NCBI GenBank assembly: GCA_964501785.1
Contig: CAZCUD010000004.1
Location: forward strand, 186,001 to 250,000
DNA from: DATBSK01 sp964501785
Lineage (GTDB): Bacteria; Actinomycetota; Acidimicrobiia; IMCC26256; PALSA-555
Direction: 5' to 3'
Length of the DNA stretch: 64,000 nucleotides
The translations under genes and the position numbers were made by a program. Positions 49,102 to 56,448 of this stretch are shown piece by piece (position 1 is the first letter of the stretch; each line of letters begins with the position of its first letter). The notes below the pieces were generated by a model, which was not told the DNA's origin, searched no databases, and saw only the letters and a program-made list of their open reading frames with translations.

Positions 49102-49326
49102 ATGGGCAAGAAGCCCGTGCACACGGTTCCTTACGGGGAGGGTTGGGCGAATCGCCGTGAAGGCTCGCCACGCGTGAGCAACACGGCTCCGACGAAGGCA
49201 GAGTCTCAGGCCAAGGGGCGGGAAATGGCGAAACAGGACAAGACCGAGCACATCATCCACAACAAGGACGGTGCGATTGGCAGCCGGAACAGCTACGGAA
49301 GCGACCCGCATCCGCCAAAGGGATGA
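49102..49326 (+). CDS. DUF2188 family small protein
   Basis: A 74-residue protein preceded by GAAGGAGG. 'VHTVPYGEGWANRREGSPRVSN', 'TKAESQAKGREMAKQDKTEHIIHNKDGAIGSRNSYGSDP' is the complete DUF2188 module: a small alpha/beta domain of unknown function that recurs in defence islands and mobile DNA. It is transcribed alone, between the leftward small gene and an unknown rightward gene. Confidence 0.85.
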   Translation: MGKKPVHTVPYGEGWANRREGSPRVSNTAPTKAESQAKGREMAKQDKTEHIIHNKDGAIGSRNSYGSDPHPPKG

Positions 49327-49444
49327 CGCTGCGATTGCTCGGGATCCCGGTACCGAGGGTGGAATTGGGCTGTTCGGTATCAGGGTTTGGAACCGACACT
49401 CCAACTGCGCCGTACCGAAGCGCAGGGGGGCGCTCACGGGATCG

Positions 49445-50155
49445 ATGTCACACCCCCTTCGTAGCGTGATGTCCATGGAGGAGTTCGACACTCCGAGGCT
49501 GTCGCCGAGACTGCGGAACGCGCTGGTCGCGGACCTCATTCAGGACGCAGATCCCGCGGAGGGAGATCGTTTGATCCTGGCGAAGTGGGACGAGCACGAG
49601 GCCACAGACCACCTGGCTCGACAACTTGGTTTTCGGGTTCTTTGTGACGGCGATCTCCACGACACTCTCGCCGTGTTGTTGCCAGAGATCGACCGTCTGC
49701 TCCGGCAATGGCCCCTGCCGAAGGACGGCAAGGCGTGTAGCGCCCTCGTCAAGGTTGCCACGAAGTCACTCGCACCGATCGAGGTCTACGCCGCGCTTCT
49801 CAGTGGACCATCAACGTGGAGACGCCAGACGCTTCGCGCCGACTGCACAGTGAGCGGGCTTGAGAAGCAACTCTTGATGATCCTCCAGCGCGGGTTGAGT
49901 TCCCGCTTGAACGAGATGTTCGGACGTTGGGACGCGTGGGATGTTCGCCAGCTCCGAGACCGTTGGGAAGAGGCGAAGAAGCGCCGTGCCTCCGAGGAGC
50001 TGGCCACCGAGCGTCTCCAACACCGAGAGGAAGCCGAGGCCAGGAAGCAACGTCTCGCTTCTTCCAGGATGGAACGTGCCCGATGGAATCGCGCTGCGTC
50101 GTTTACCGGACGGAGCGGTATTCCAGATCGCTTCAATCCGAGCGCGCGCCCTTAA
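49445..50155 (+). CDS. Hypothetical protein with charged C-terminal coiled coil
   Basis: A 236-residue protein if started at the ATG at 49445; ATGs at 49469 and 49475 are also possible. The N-terminal ~150 residues are mixed helix and resemble no family I know ('LVADLIQDADPAEGDRLILAKWDEHEATDHLARQLGFRVL'). Residues ~170-215 are strongly charged and heptad-like ('RDRWEEAKKRRASEELATERLQHREEAEARKQRL'), a likely coiled coil, followed by a basic tail. It lies in the defence cargo between DUF2188 and RAMA-like genes. Confidence 0.6.
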   Translation: MSHPLRSVMSMEEFDTPRLSPRLRNALVADLIQDADPAEGDRLILAKWDEHEATDHLARQLGFRVLCDGDLHDTLAVLLPEIDRLLRQWPLPKDGKACSALVKVATKSLAPIEVYAALLSGPSTWRRQTLRADCTVSGLEKQLLMILQRGLSSRLNEMFGRWDAWDVRQLRDRWEEAKKRRASEELATERLQHREEAEARKQRLASSRMERARWNRAASFTGRSGIPDRFNPSARP

Positions 50156-50752
50156 GCGCGCTCAATTGCCCTCGCGAGTCTCGGACCTCGAGCCAATCCG
50201 CTCACGCGACTCGCGTTGGTCGAACACGTCACAACCTGGAGGCTGCAAGCTCTTAGGTGACCTGAACTCTGCTACTGCTGCCGACGGAGTATCTGTCCCT
50301 TGCAGGCGGCCGCGAATCTGAGTCGGCGAGCAGCCGGAAACCGCCTGGCGCCCCAGGCTAACGAAGGGCCGCTTGCGCACAAGCGCGGAGCAGGGCAGCC
50401 TCTTCCGGTTCAATACGGGAGGGTGTTGACCACGAGGGTGCGTGCCGCATGGACCTGCGCCGCGTCCCAGGAGGCGGGTTCTCACCGGACAGACTCGTCG
50501 CTTGGACGCCCGACTACCTCGAGCACTAGCAGGCCGCGCTTCACGGCCTGAAGAAGTGATGCAAACGTCTTCTACTGGAAGCCCCACCTCTCGCATTCAA
50601 TCCTGTCGGCCGGCTTGCGTCAGGGCGGATGATTCAACGCCGAGCATCGTTCTCCCACTCGGCGTGCCGCCGCAGCTCACTCACCTTGGAGCGGCAACAA
50701 CTTGCCATCGGCATTGCTGGAGCCAAGAAAGCCTTGAACACAGGTGGCCGTG
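50156..50752. other. Gene-free stretch in the cargo region
   Basis: About 600 bases in which no frame gives a protein-like sequence with a ribosome site. It may hold the promoter of the RAMA-like gene or remnants of a lost gene. Confidence 0.4.
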
Positions 50753-51040
50753 ATGAGCAAGAGTGACACGCAGATCGCCACACTCCTGTCGGCCGGTATC
50801 GTCCAAGCCGGCGACGAGTGGTTCATCGAACGCAAGGATGGTTACCGCGCCGTGGCGCGTGTGACGCTGAGCGGGACACTCGAGATGGGCGGCGAGCAGT
50901 ACACGAGCCCATCGACCGCAGCCGGCGCTGTGCTTGGTACCTCGACCAACGGTTGGAAGCGCTGGAAGTTCTCGGACGGCGGACGGACCGCGTACATCGA
51001 CGAGTTGCGCGGTCGTCTGAGTGTTGGCGATTCGCCTTAG
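50753..51040 (+). CDS. RAMA-domain-like small protein
   Basis: A 95-residue protein from the ATG at 50753 (CAGGTGG 5 bases upstream; an in-frame GTG at 50744 is the alternative). The sequence 'LLSAGIVQAGDEWFIERKDGYRAVARVTLSGTLEMGGEQYTSPSTAAGAV' followed by 'TNGWKRWKF' is the standard layout of the RAMA (restriction system adenine methylase-associated) domain, a small DNA-modification reader/adaptor-type fold. Its presence 0.6 kb before a DNA methyltransferase gene supports a role with the restriction-modification cassette. Confidence 0.7.
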   Translation: MSKSDTQIATLLSAGIVQAGDEWFIERKDGYRAVARVTLSGTLEMGGEQYTSPSTAAGAVLGTSTNGWKRWKFSDGGRTAYIDELRGRLSVGDSP

Positions 51041-51068
51041 CGCGAGCGCCGACCCTTGTTTGGGCTCT

Positions 51069-51078
51069 NNNNNNNNNN
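51069..51078. other. Assembly gap (10 Ns)
   Basis: Ten unknown bases, probably a placeholder of unknown true length, interrupt the 3' end of the Myb/SANT-like gene. Local order across this point depends on the scaffolding. Confidence 0.95.
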
Positions 51079-51244
51079 GTGAGACGTTCTTCTGTGAGGC
51101 GCGACTGCGCACCGCGTCCTCCGTGCGTCCAAGCTTCAAGCCGATAACCCGCGTCGGCGTGTTGCCTTTCGCGAGATCGCGTAGCTGGCGATCATCGCCT
51201 GACGACCAGCGCTTGCCGGTGTTGCGTTCGGACTTCGGGGGCAT
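51079..51244 (-). CDS. Myb/SANT-like small DNA-binding protein (3' end in gap)
   Basis: Fifty-five residues are readable from the ATG at 51244, which has AGGAGG 8 bases upstream; the rest is lost in the N gap. The sequence 'KRWSSGDDRQLRDLAKGNTPTRVIGLKLGRTEDAVRSRASQ' has the spaced aromatic/hydrophobic residues and three short helices of a Myb/SANT or GcrA-like helix-turn-helix. Such ~70-residue proteins are widespread; the role is unknown. It runs opposite to the RAMA-like gene. Confidence 0.65.
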
Positions 51245-51270
51245 GGGCAGCTCCTCCTGTGACCCGCGTT

Positions 51271-51534
51271 CTACGCGGCCAGGCTGTAGCGCTTCGAGGG
51301 GATGCGCGCTGGGTGGACGTTTGCCAGGAACTTCACGATGTCGTCGCGGCCCCAGTAGGTCGGCACGCCTTTCGAGTCCTGAGCCATCAACACGATCGGC
51401 ACCGGGCCGAAGGCCTGCTTGCCGAAGGCGACCATGTTGTTTCGGTCGGTCGTGCTGTTGAGGACAGAGCGCTTGCAGACCACGATGCCGAACGTCACGC
51501 CTTGCTCCTTGACCACCGCTCCTTCAAAGTGCAT
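51271..51534 (-). CDS. Small conserved-looking hypothetical protein
   Basis: An 87-residue protein from the ATG at 51534, supported by AGAGGAG 6 bases upstream. 'VKEQGVTFGIVVCKRSVLNSTTDRNNMVAFGKQAFGPVPIVLMAQDSKGVPTYWGR' reads as a compact alpha/beta domain. It probably forms an operon with the Myb/SANT-like gene 26 bases downstream and is divergent from the methyltransferase gene (149 bases between starts). No function is assigned. Confidence 0.6.
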   Translation of the reverse strand: MHFEGAVVKEQGVTFGIVVCKRSVLNSTTDRNNMVAFGKQAFGPVPIVLMAQDSKGVPTYWGRDDIVKFLANVHPARIPSKRYSLAA

Positions 51535-51683
51535 CTGGACTCCTCTGACTCGCCAGGCCGTCGAACCAGTCGAGTATCCAGCAGCCCTGTGACAGTTCCC
51601 CGGTCCCCTAGCACCGAACAGGTGTTCGTATCCCCGACTATGATAGTCACACGTCTGTAGTTTGAGCACGACAAGGGGGAGCG

Positions 51684-53372
51684 ATGGCCCGTCAGGACCG
51701 CAGTAGGGCAGCGGCCCTGGAGATCGCTCTTGATGATCGCAAGGCTCGGGGCGCCTTCTTCACGCCGCCTGCCATTGCCGACTATTTGGCCGATTGGGCA
51801 GTCAAGGGCGATGCCTCCGCGCGGGTGCTCGATCCGACGTGCGGCGAGGCGGTGTTCCTGCTGGCGGCGGCCCGCAAGCTGCGTGAGCTCGGCGCGCCAG
51901 CCGCTCAACTCGGCCAGCAGATCTTCGGTGTTGACCTACACGAGGCCTCGCTAAAGGAGTCAAGGCGACTGCTGAAGTCAGAAGGCCTGGACGCCCACTT
52001 GCTGACCAACGACTTCTTCAGTGTCGGGACGCCACAGCAGCCCGGCGGTCTGCTGCCGTACGTGGATGCCGTTATCGGCAATCCACCGTTCATCCGCTAT
52101 CAGGAACACATCGGTGAGGTCCGTCGACGCTCAGCGACGGCGGCGCTCGCTCAGGGTGTCCGCCTTTCTGGGCTCGCCTCGTCGTGGGCGGCGTTGGTGG
52201 TGCACGCCTGCGGCTTCCTGAAGCCCGAGGGTCGTCTGGCGATGGTGCTGCCAGCCGAGCTGCTTACGGTGCACTACGCCGAGCCGATTCGACGCTGGCT
52301 ACGCGACCGCTTTGCCGCCGTGCATCTCGTGATGTTCGAGCAACTGCAATTCGATTCGGCGCTCGAGAAGATCGTTTTGGTCGTCGCTCGCGGCTCCGGC
52401 GGTTGTGATGCCTTCTCACTGCACTACCTGCATGACGCCGACGATCTGAAGCAGTTGCACGCCTTCGACAGCTTCGGCGGCGCACCGGCCGACGAGGGCA
52501 AGTGGACAGATCTTTGGCTGCCCGCCAGTCAGCGCCAACTCTTCAAGCGCGTGGTGGCAGAGCACTTTGTGCCGCTCGACGACTACGGCGCACCGGAACT
52601 CGGCACTGTCACCGGGAACAATGACTTCTTCACGCTAAGTGAAGCGACACGGCAGCATTACGGCCTTATCGAGGAACGGCACGTTGTGCCGGTCAGTCCG
52701 CCTGGCACGCGTCATCTACGCGGCCTGGCGTTCACAAAACCCGATTGGAATGCGCTGCGCGACGGGGGCGAAGCAGTCTGGCTGCTCTATCCCGATCGAG
52801 AGGACCGCACAAAGGCCTTGAAGACCTATACCGACCGCGGTCGGCGACTGAAGGTGCATCGGGCTTACAAGTGTCAGGTCCGCACACCGTGGTGGCGACC
52901 GCCGCGGGTGACACGGCCGGACCTGTTCTTCACATACATGAGTCATCGCTATCCGCGCTTGATTACCAACACCGCGCGGACGACCTTTGTCAACTCGATG
53001 CACGGGCTGCGACTGCGCTCCGACGTGCCGCGCGAAGCTAGACAGGCCTTGCCGCTGCTCGTTCTGAACTGCGTCACCATGCTCGGCGCTGAAGTCTTCG
53101 GTCGGGCCTATGGCGGTGGCGTGCTCAAGATGGAGCCACGCGAGGCGGCCAGCCTGCCCGTGCCCAAGCCTGAACATCTCGTGGCAGCGTGGGAGATCTT
53201 GAAAGCGGATCGGGACCGCCTCGATCGACAACTTCGGGCTGGCTGCTGGACCAACGTTGCCAAGAGAGTCGAAGAAGTCCTGCTCGGTAGCGTCATGGGC
53301 CTCAGCGGGGAGGCAGTCGCTGAATTGCACGACGCCGCCGCGCTGCTGAGAGAACGCCGCATCGGGTCGTAA
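51684..53372 (+). CDS. N6-adenine DNA methyltransferase (TaqI/Eco57I type)
   Basis: A 562-residue protein. 'KARGAFFTPPAIADYLADWAV' is the N-terminal motif X region of gamma-type adenine methylases. SAM motif I is DPTCGEAVF (50-58), where the usual GxG is GEA, and catalytic motif IV is NPPF (133-136). The C-terminal ~300 residues form a target-recognition-like domain. It would methylate adenine to protect host DNA. It heads a tight three-gene run with two nuclease-like genes (18 and 4 bases apart), so it is the modification subunit of a restriction-modification-like system. Confidence 0.88.
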   Translation: MARQDRSRAAALEIALDDRKARGAFFTPPAIADYLADWAVKGDASARVLDPTCGEAVFLLAAARKLRELGAPAAQLGQQIFGVDLHEASLKESRRLLKSEGLDAHLLTNDFFSVGTPQQPGGLLPYVDAVIGNPPFIRYQEHIGEVRRRSATAALAQGVRLSGLASSWAALVVHACGFLKPEGRLAMVLPAELLTVHYAEPIRRWLRDRFAAVHLVMFEQLQFDSALEKIVLVVARGSGGCDAFSLHYLHDADDLKQLHAFDSFGGAPADEGKWTDLWLPASQRQLFKRVVAEHFVPLDDYGAPELGTVTGNNDFFTLSEATRQHYGLIEERHVVPVSPPGTRHLRGLAFTKPDWNALRDGGEAVWLLYPDREDRTKALKTYTDRGRRLKVHRAYKCQVRTPWWRPPRVTRPDLFFTYMSHRYPRLITNTARTTFVNSMHGLRLRSDVPREARQALPLLVLNCVTMLGAEVFGRAYGGGVLKMEPREAASLPVPKPEHLVAAWEILKADRDRLDRQLRAGCWTNVAKRVEEVLLGSVMGLSGEAVAELHDAAALLRERRIGS

Positions 53373-53390
53373 TTCGACTGAAATGGCTCT

Positions 53391-54287
53391 GTGGCAGATG
53401 ACATCGAGAGCGGGGCAGCGGAGCTGGAAGCGCGAGTCGGTCATCCTGGGGATGCCTGGGACGAACTGAAGCAGCAGATTCAGGACGAGCACATCAAGGA
53501 GTTCTCAGCCGTCGAACAAGCCTGGATCGGCTTGATGTGGATGCTCGATGCTTACCGCGTTGCCGGCCTGCCACCGCGCGGCATGGGCGACCCGGACAAG
53601 GAACCTGGTACACGTCTGGCGGCCGTGTACAGAGGCAAGGGCAATTGGTTCGCGACGCTGCTTGCACTGTTGCTCGAGAATCAAACGAGTCGACTCTTGG
53701 CGCCGCGCGTCAGCGTGCGCGGCTTCTCGCAGAACCATCAGATCGACGTTGCCTGGCCGGCGCGCAGGGTCGACCCGCTCATCTGTCTGGAGACGAAGGT
53801 GACTGGCGCGCCAGCCCACGGCACGACACCCGCCCGTAAGGCGACGGGTGACTGGTCGAACCGGCGCAAGGAGCTGAAGTTCGCGGCGACCGACCTCAAG
53901 CTCTTTCGTCGTCAGAACCTGACCTCGATCGAACACTGGGACGTTTGGCGAGCAGCGACCTACCCGAAGACCTACTTCTTGTGGGCTGCTCGAATGACCG
54001 ACAACGACAACATCGATCGCATGGTGCGCGAAGTGCAGGCGCTGGTGAAGACATACCTGGAAGGTGCTGGCATCGTGGCGTGGCGGAAAGCTCCGGGCGA
54101 CGCCTACGAGTCCGTGGCCATCCCCGAAGCTGAGCGCGTATCAGCCGTTGACGACGTGCTGTACCGGATTGCATCGGAGATCCGTTCCATCGCCCCACCC
54201 GGACAGGAGCCACCGCCGCCCGAGGTGCCCGATGAGACGACGGTCGATGTTGCAGGGCTGAGCTCCGATCGCAAGCGCGAGGATTGA
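53391..54287 (+). CDS. Predicted PD-(D/E)XK restriction nuclease, subunit 1
   Basis: A 298-residue GTG-start protein 18 bases after the methylase. Residues 117-137 (QIDVAWP... to LICLETKVTG) give Asp119 and Glu134-Thr-Lys136, the D-(x)n-ExK signature of PD-(D/E)XK nucleases, preceded by the usual helix and strand ('QTSRLLAPRVSVRGFSQNHQIDV'). The C-terminus is Pro-rich and likely disordered. By context it is the endonuclease partner of the methylase. No named family is recognised. Confidence 0.7.
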   Translation: MADDIESGAAELEARVGHPGDAWDELKQQIQDEHIKEFSAVEQAWIGLMWMLDAYRVAGLPPRGMGDPDKEPGTRLAAVYRGKGNWFATLLALLLENQTSRLLAPRVSVRGFSQNHQIDVAWPARRVDPLICLETKVTGAPAHGTTPARKATGDWSNRRKELKFAATDLKLFRRQNLTSIEHWDVWRAATYPKTYFLWAARMTDNDNIDRMVREVQALVKTYLEGAGIVAWRKAPGDAYESVAIPEAERVSAVDDVLYRIASEIRSIAPPGQEPPPPEVPDETTVDVAGLSSDRKRED

Positions 54288-54291
54288 GCAC

Positions 54292-55185
54292 TTGCGCGAG
54301 CGCGAAGACGTATTCGATTCATTCGAGGCGGCTATTCGGGCACGGCCCGAGGGCAATCCGTGGCAGCGCGTTGCCGGCGCCGACGAGACGAACTACTTGC
54401 CCGACTATGAGCTGCTGGAGCAGTTGGTCGGCATTCCGATTGCTGAGGGCCGGGGGTCGGAGTCCGGCCGCCTGGCCAAGGCAATTGACGCCTGGGTGGC
54501 CAGCGAGTTGCGTCGCTGTGGCTTCGGCGCTGATGAGGTCTGGCCTCGACTGACGAAACCGCGTGTGCTGTCGCGTGAGCTGGCGCTGTTGCTCGACGGT
54601 CTGCCGCAGCACCTGCGGCAGACAGTGGAGGAGCGACTGCTGCGAAACAAGAAGGCCGCGCCGTCCGATGCCAAGGTGCTGGGCCGCGCCTACGTGAAGC
54701 AGGTAGATGTCGTAATTGCCCATTGGTCGCGCGGGCCGGAGTTGTTGATCTCGACCAAGAGCATGGTGTCATCGTTTCGCAACAACCTCCCAAACCGCTT
54801 CGAGGAGTCATACGGCGACGCCAAGAACTTGCGCGGTCGTCATCCGCTCGTCTCGATGGGGTTCTTCTTCCTGCTGCGCTCGACCGTGCTTGATGAACCG
54901 GGCACGTTCGAACGGGCGGTCGACATGCTGCACAAGCTTCAGGATGAGGGCGACGGCTACGACGCCTGCGGCTTGGTCGTGGCCGAGTGGAGCGACGATG
55001 CCTTTGACGGCGTGACGCTTCGTCGCGATGCCGTGCCCAGCGATCTCAGCATCGATCGGTTCGTTCGACTTCTCGCCGCGCGGGTCCTCGAACGCACGCC
55101 CGTAGATACACACGTAAAGGTGCGCGAGCGGCGTGAGCATCGCGAGTTGGATCTTGAGGAGACCAGCGAAACGCTAGATGAGTAG
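54292..55185 (+). CDS. Predicted nuclease-like protein, subunit 2 (migrated active site)
   Basis: A 297-residue protein starting at a TTG at 54292, 4 bases after the previous stop, with GAGGA upstream. The central segment has Asp139 (KQVDVVI), then Ser154-Thr-Lys156 (LLISTKSM) and Glu171 (NRFEES). This reads as a PD-(D/E)XK site in which the Glu of ExK is replaced by Ser and a Glu on the following helix could take over, as in Cfr10I/NgoMIV-type enzymes. It may act with subunit 1 as a heterodimeric restriction enzyme or be a structural or specificity subunit. Confidence 0.6.
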   Translation: MREREDVFDSFEAAIRARPEGNPWQRVAGADETNYLPDYELLEQLVGIPIAEGRGSESGRLAKAIDAWVASELRRCGFGADEVWPRLTKPRVLSRELALLLDGLPQHLRQTVEERLLRNKKAAPSDAKVLGRAYVKQVDVVIAHWSRGPELLISTKSMVSSFRNNLPNRFEESYGDAKNLRGRHPLVSMGFFFLLRSTVLDEPGTFERAVDMLHKLQDEGDGYDACGLVVAEWSDDAFDGVTLRRDAVPSDLSIDRFVRLLAARVLERTPVDTHVKVRERREHRELDLEETSETLDE

Positions 55186-55670
55186 CACTCGCCGCGTTGC
55201 GTGGCCACTTCCGGGTCTTGCTTCGCTGGGAGCCGAGGTAGTCGAGAGCGCTCGCCCGTGCTGAGACAGTCGCCGGCCGCTGGGCCTTGCTACGCGTTGC
55301 CGTAGCTGGTGTGGACGGATCCCCGGCGGGCTCCTCGGGGTGCCTTGACGTTGCTGATTCGCGGGCATGCAGTCCTCAATCACCCTCAGGACCTCGAGAA
55401 CTGGCGAGCAACGCTGCGCGAGAGTGAGGAGCGAATCTGCTGGTCACCGGCGATATCGTCGCGTTTCGGCGGGTCAGCGAAGTGCAGTGATCTAGATCCG
55501 GCGTACGGCCGACTCGCCACCAACCCCGTGTGCCATGAAGGCTTCCGGCCTCACCCGCCACGCACGAGGTCGTCAAACCGGTCTCCAGCGAACTCCAGCT
55601 CTACAGCAACGCGGCAGGAATCTGTCCCGATACCCCCGCAGTCCCGATGAGGTCCTCCACGATCGGTCCC
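55186..55670. other. Gene-free stretch; probable right end of the element
   Basis: About 480 bases with no protein-like frame on either strand. It separates the cargo cassette from chromosomal-type genes and is the best place for the right attachment site, but I could not find a repeat of the sequence at 25880-25930 here. Confidence 0.4.
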
Positions 55671-56375
55671 CTATCGAGCTTCGGGCTGCTGGGTCGCTTC
55701 GAGGCCGCGTATGAACAGCTCGACGACTGTGAACGAGTCGGTGCGCTGGGTGGGTGAGTGGTCCACGAGCGCGCGCACGTGCGGCAAGGACTCTGGTCCG
55801 AGGACGTCGACTGCTCGGGCGAGGCCTTGGAGCTCGGAGCGGCCGGCCCCGTCGGCCGTACGTCGTGCGACCTCGGCGACGGCGGCGCCGATCACCGCGC
55901 TGTTGAGCTGTCGGTAGATGCGGTGGGCGTCGTCGTTGGCGACGCCGCGTTCATCGAGGAATCCGATGAACCGCTCGACGTGCTGTGCCTGTCGCAGGGT
56001 GTCGACCGATGCGGCCATGACCTGCGCGACGACCTCGGGCTGGCGCACGAGAGCGTCGTACACGAACCGGGCGTACTCCAAGAGCCACGCCGTCCAGTGC
56101 TGCCCGTGGTCTTCGGGCAGCCGCAGCTCACCGAGCTCGTGGGTTGCAGCGAGCGCGAGGAGCTCCTGGCGTGAGCGGACGTGGTGATAGAGCCCTGGGA
56201 CGCTCATGCCGAGGTGATCCGCGACGTTGCGGATCGTCGCTTGGTCGAGGCCAATGGTCAGCGCGGCCTGCGCGATCTGTGTGCGGTCGACTCTCGGAGG
56301 TCGGCCGAGGCGCTTGGCGAGCCGCGTCGCGGGGGTGAGTTCGGTGGTGCTCGCCCTGGTGCTGGTTGCCGACAT
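55671..56375 (-). CDS. TetR family transcriptional regulator
   Basis: A 234-residue protein with the TetR DNA-binding domain at about residues 30-80 ('IAQAALTIGLDQATIRNVADHLGMSVPGLYHHVRSRQELL'). The GLYHHVRSR recognition helix and the C-terminal domain place it near TetR_C-type (AcrR/TetR) regulators. It is divergent from an amidohydrolase operon, and a perfect palindrome TCAGAC-AGTA-GTCTGA lies 3 bases upstream of its start codon, so it probably represses both itself and the operon. Confidence 0.9.
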   Translation of the reverse strand: MSATSTRASTTELTPATRLAKRLGRPPRVDRTQIAQAALTIGLDQATIRNVADHLGMSVPGLYHHVRSRQELLALAATHELGELRLPEDHGQHWTAWLLEYARFVYDALVRQPEVVAQVMAASVDTLRQAQHVERFIGFLDERGVANDDAHRIYRQLNSAVIGAAVAEVARRTADGAGRSELQGLARAVDVLGPESLPHVRALVDHSPTQRTDSFTVVELFIRGLEATQQPEAR

Positions 56376-56377
56376 TC

Positions 56378-56393
56378 TCAGACAGTAGTCTGA
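56378..56393. promoter_or_regulatory. TetR operator TCAGAC-AGTA-GTCTGA
   Basis: A perfect 16-bp palindrome immediately upstream of the TetR start (56375) and 56 bases before the amidohydrolase start. Its placement overlaps the regulator's own translation start region, and the overall gap is only 73 bases, so one site could control both directions. Confidence 0.7.
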
Positions 56394-56448
56394 AAAGTCA
56401 TTGCACCGAGGGTGCGCTGCCGCATCGCAGGCGGACTACGGGGGCTAC

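Larger units (their letters stand above)
25898..55670. mobile_element. Integrative conjugative element with defence cargo (boundaries approximate)
   Basis: The span starts with an integrase and excisionase-like pair and holds a full set of type-IV-secretion-like transfer genes: lytic transglycosylase-peptidase, VirB2-, VirB8-, VirB6-like proteins, SCO6880-like protein, VirB4-type ATPase, primase, MobF relaxase and VirD4-type coupling protein. A run of defence-type genes follows. The left edge must lie in the 31 bases between the HAD and integrase starts. The right edge is placed in the gene-poor stretch 55186-55670 because chromosomal-type genes resume there. I found no direct repeat joining the two ends and no tRNA target. 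Confidence 0.7.

Noticed and set aside
50162..50596. 144-codon minus-strand open frame
   Set aside because: Translation is Arg/Pro/Ser/Cys-rich without periodic hydrophobicity, and no ribosome site; judged non-coding.
25880..55670. Search for att direct repeats flanking the ICE
   Set aside because: No repeat of 10 or more bases between the left edge (25880-25930) and 55186-55670 could be found by eye; an alignment search or an empty-site comparison would be decisive.
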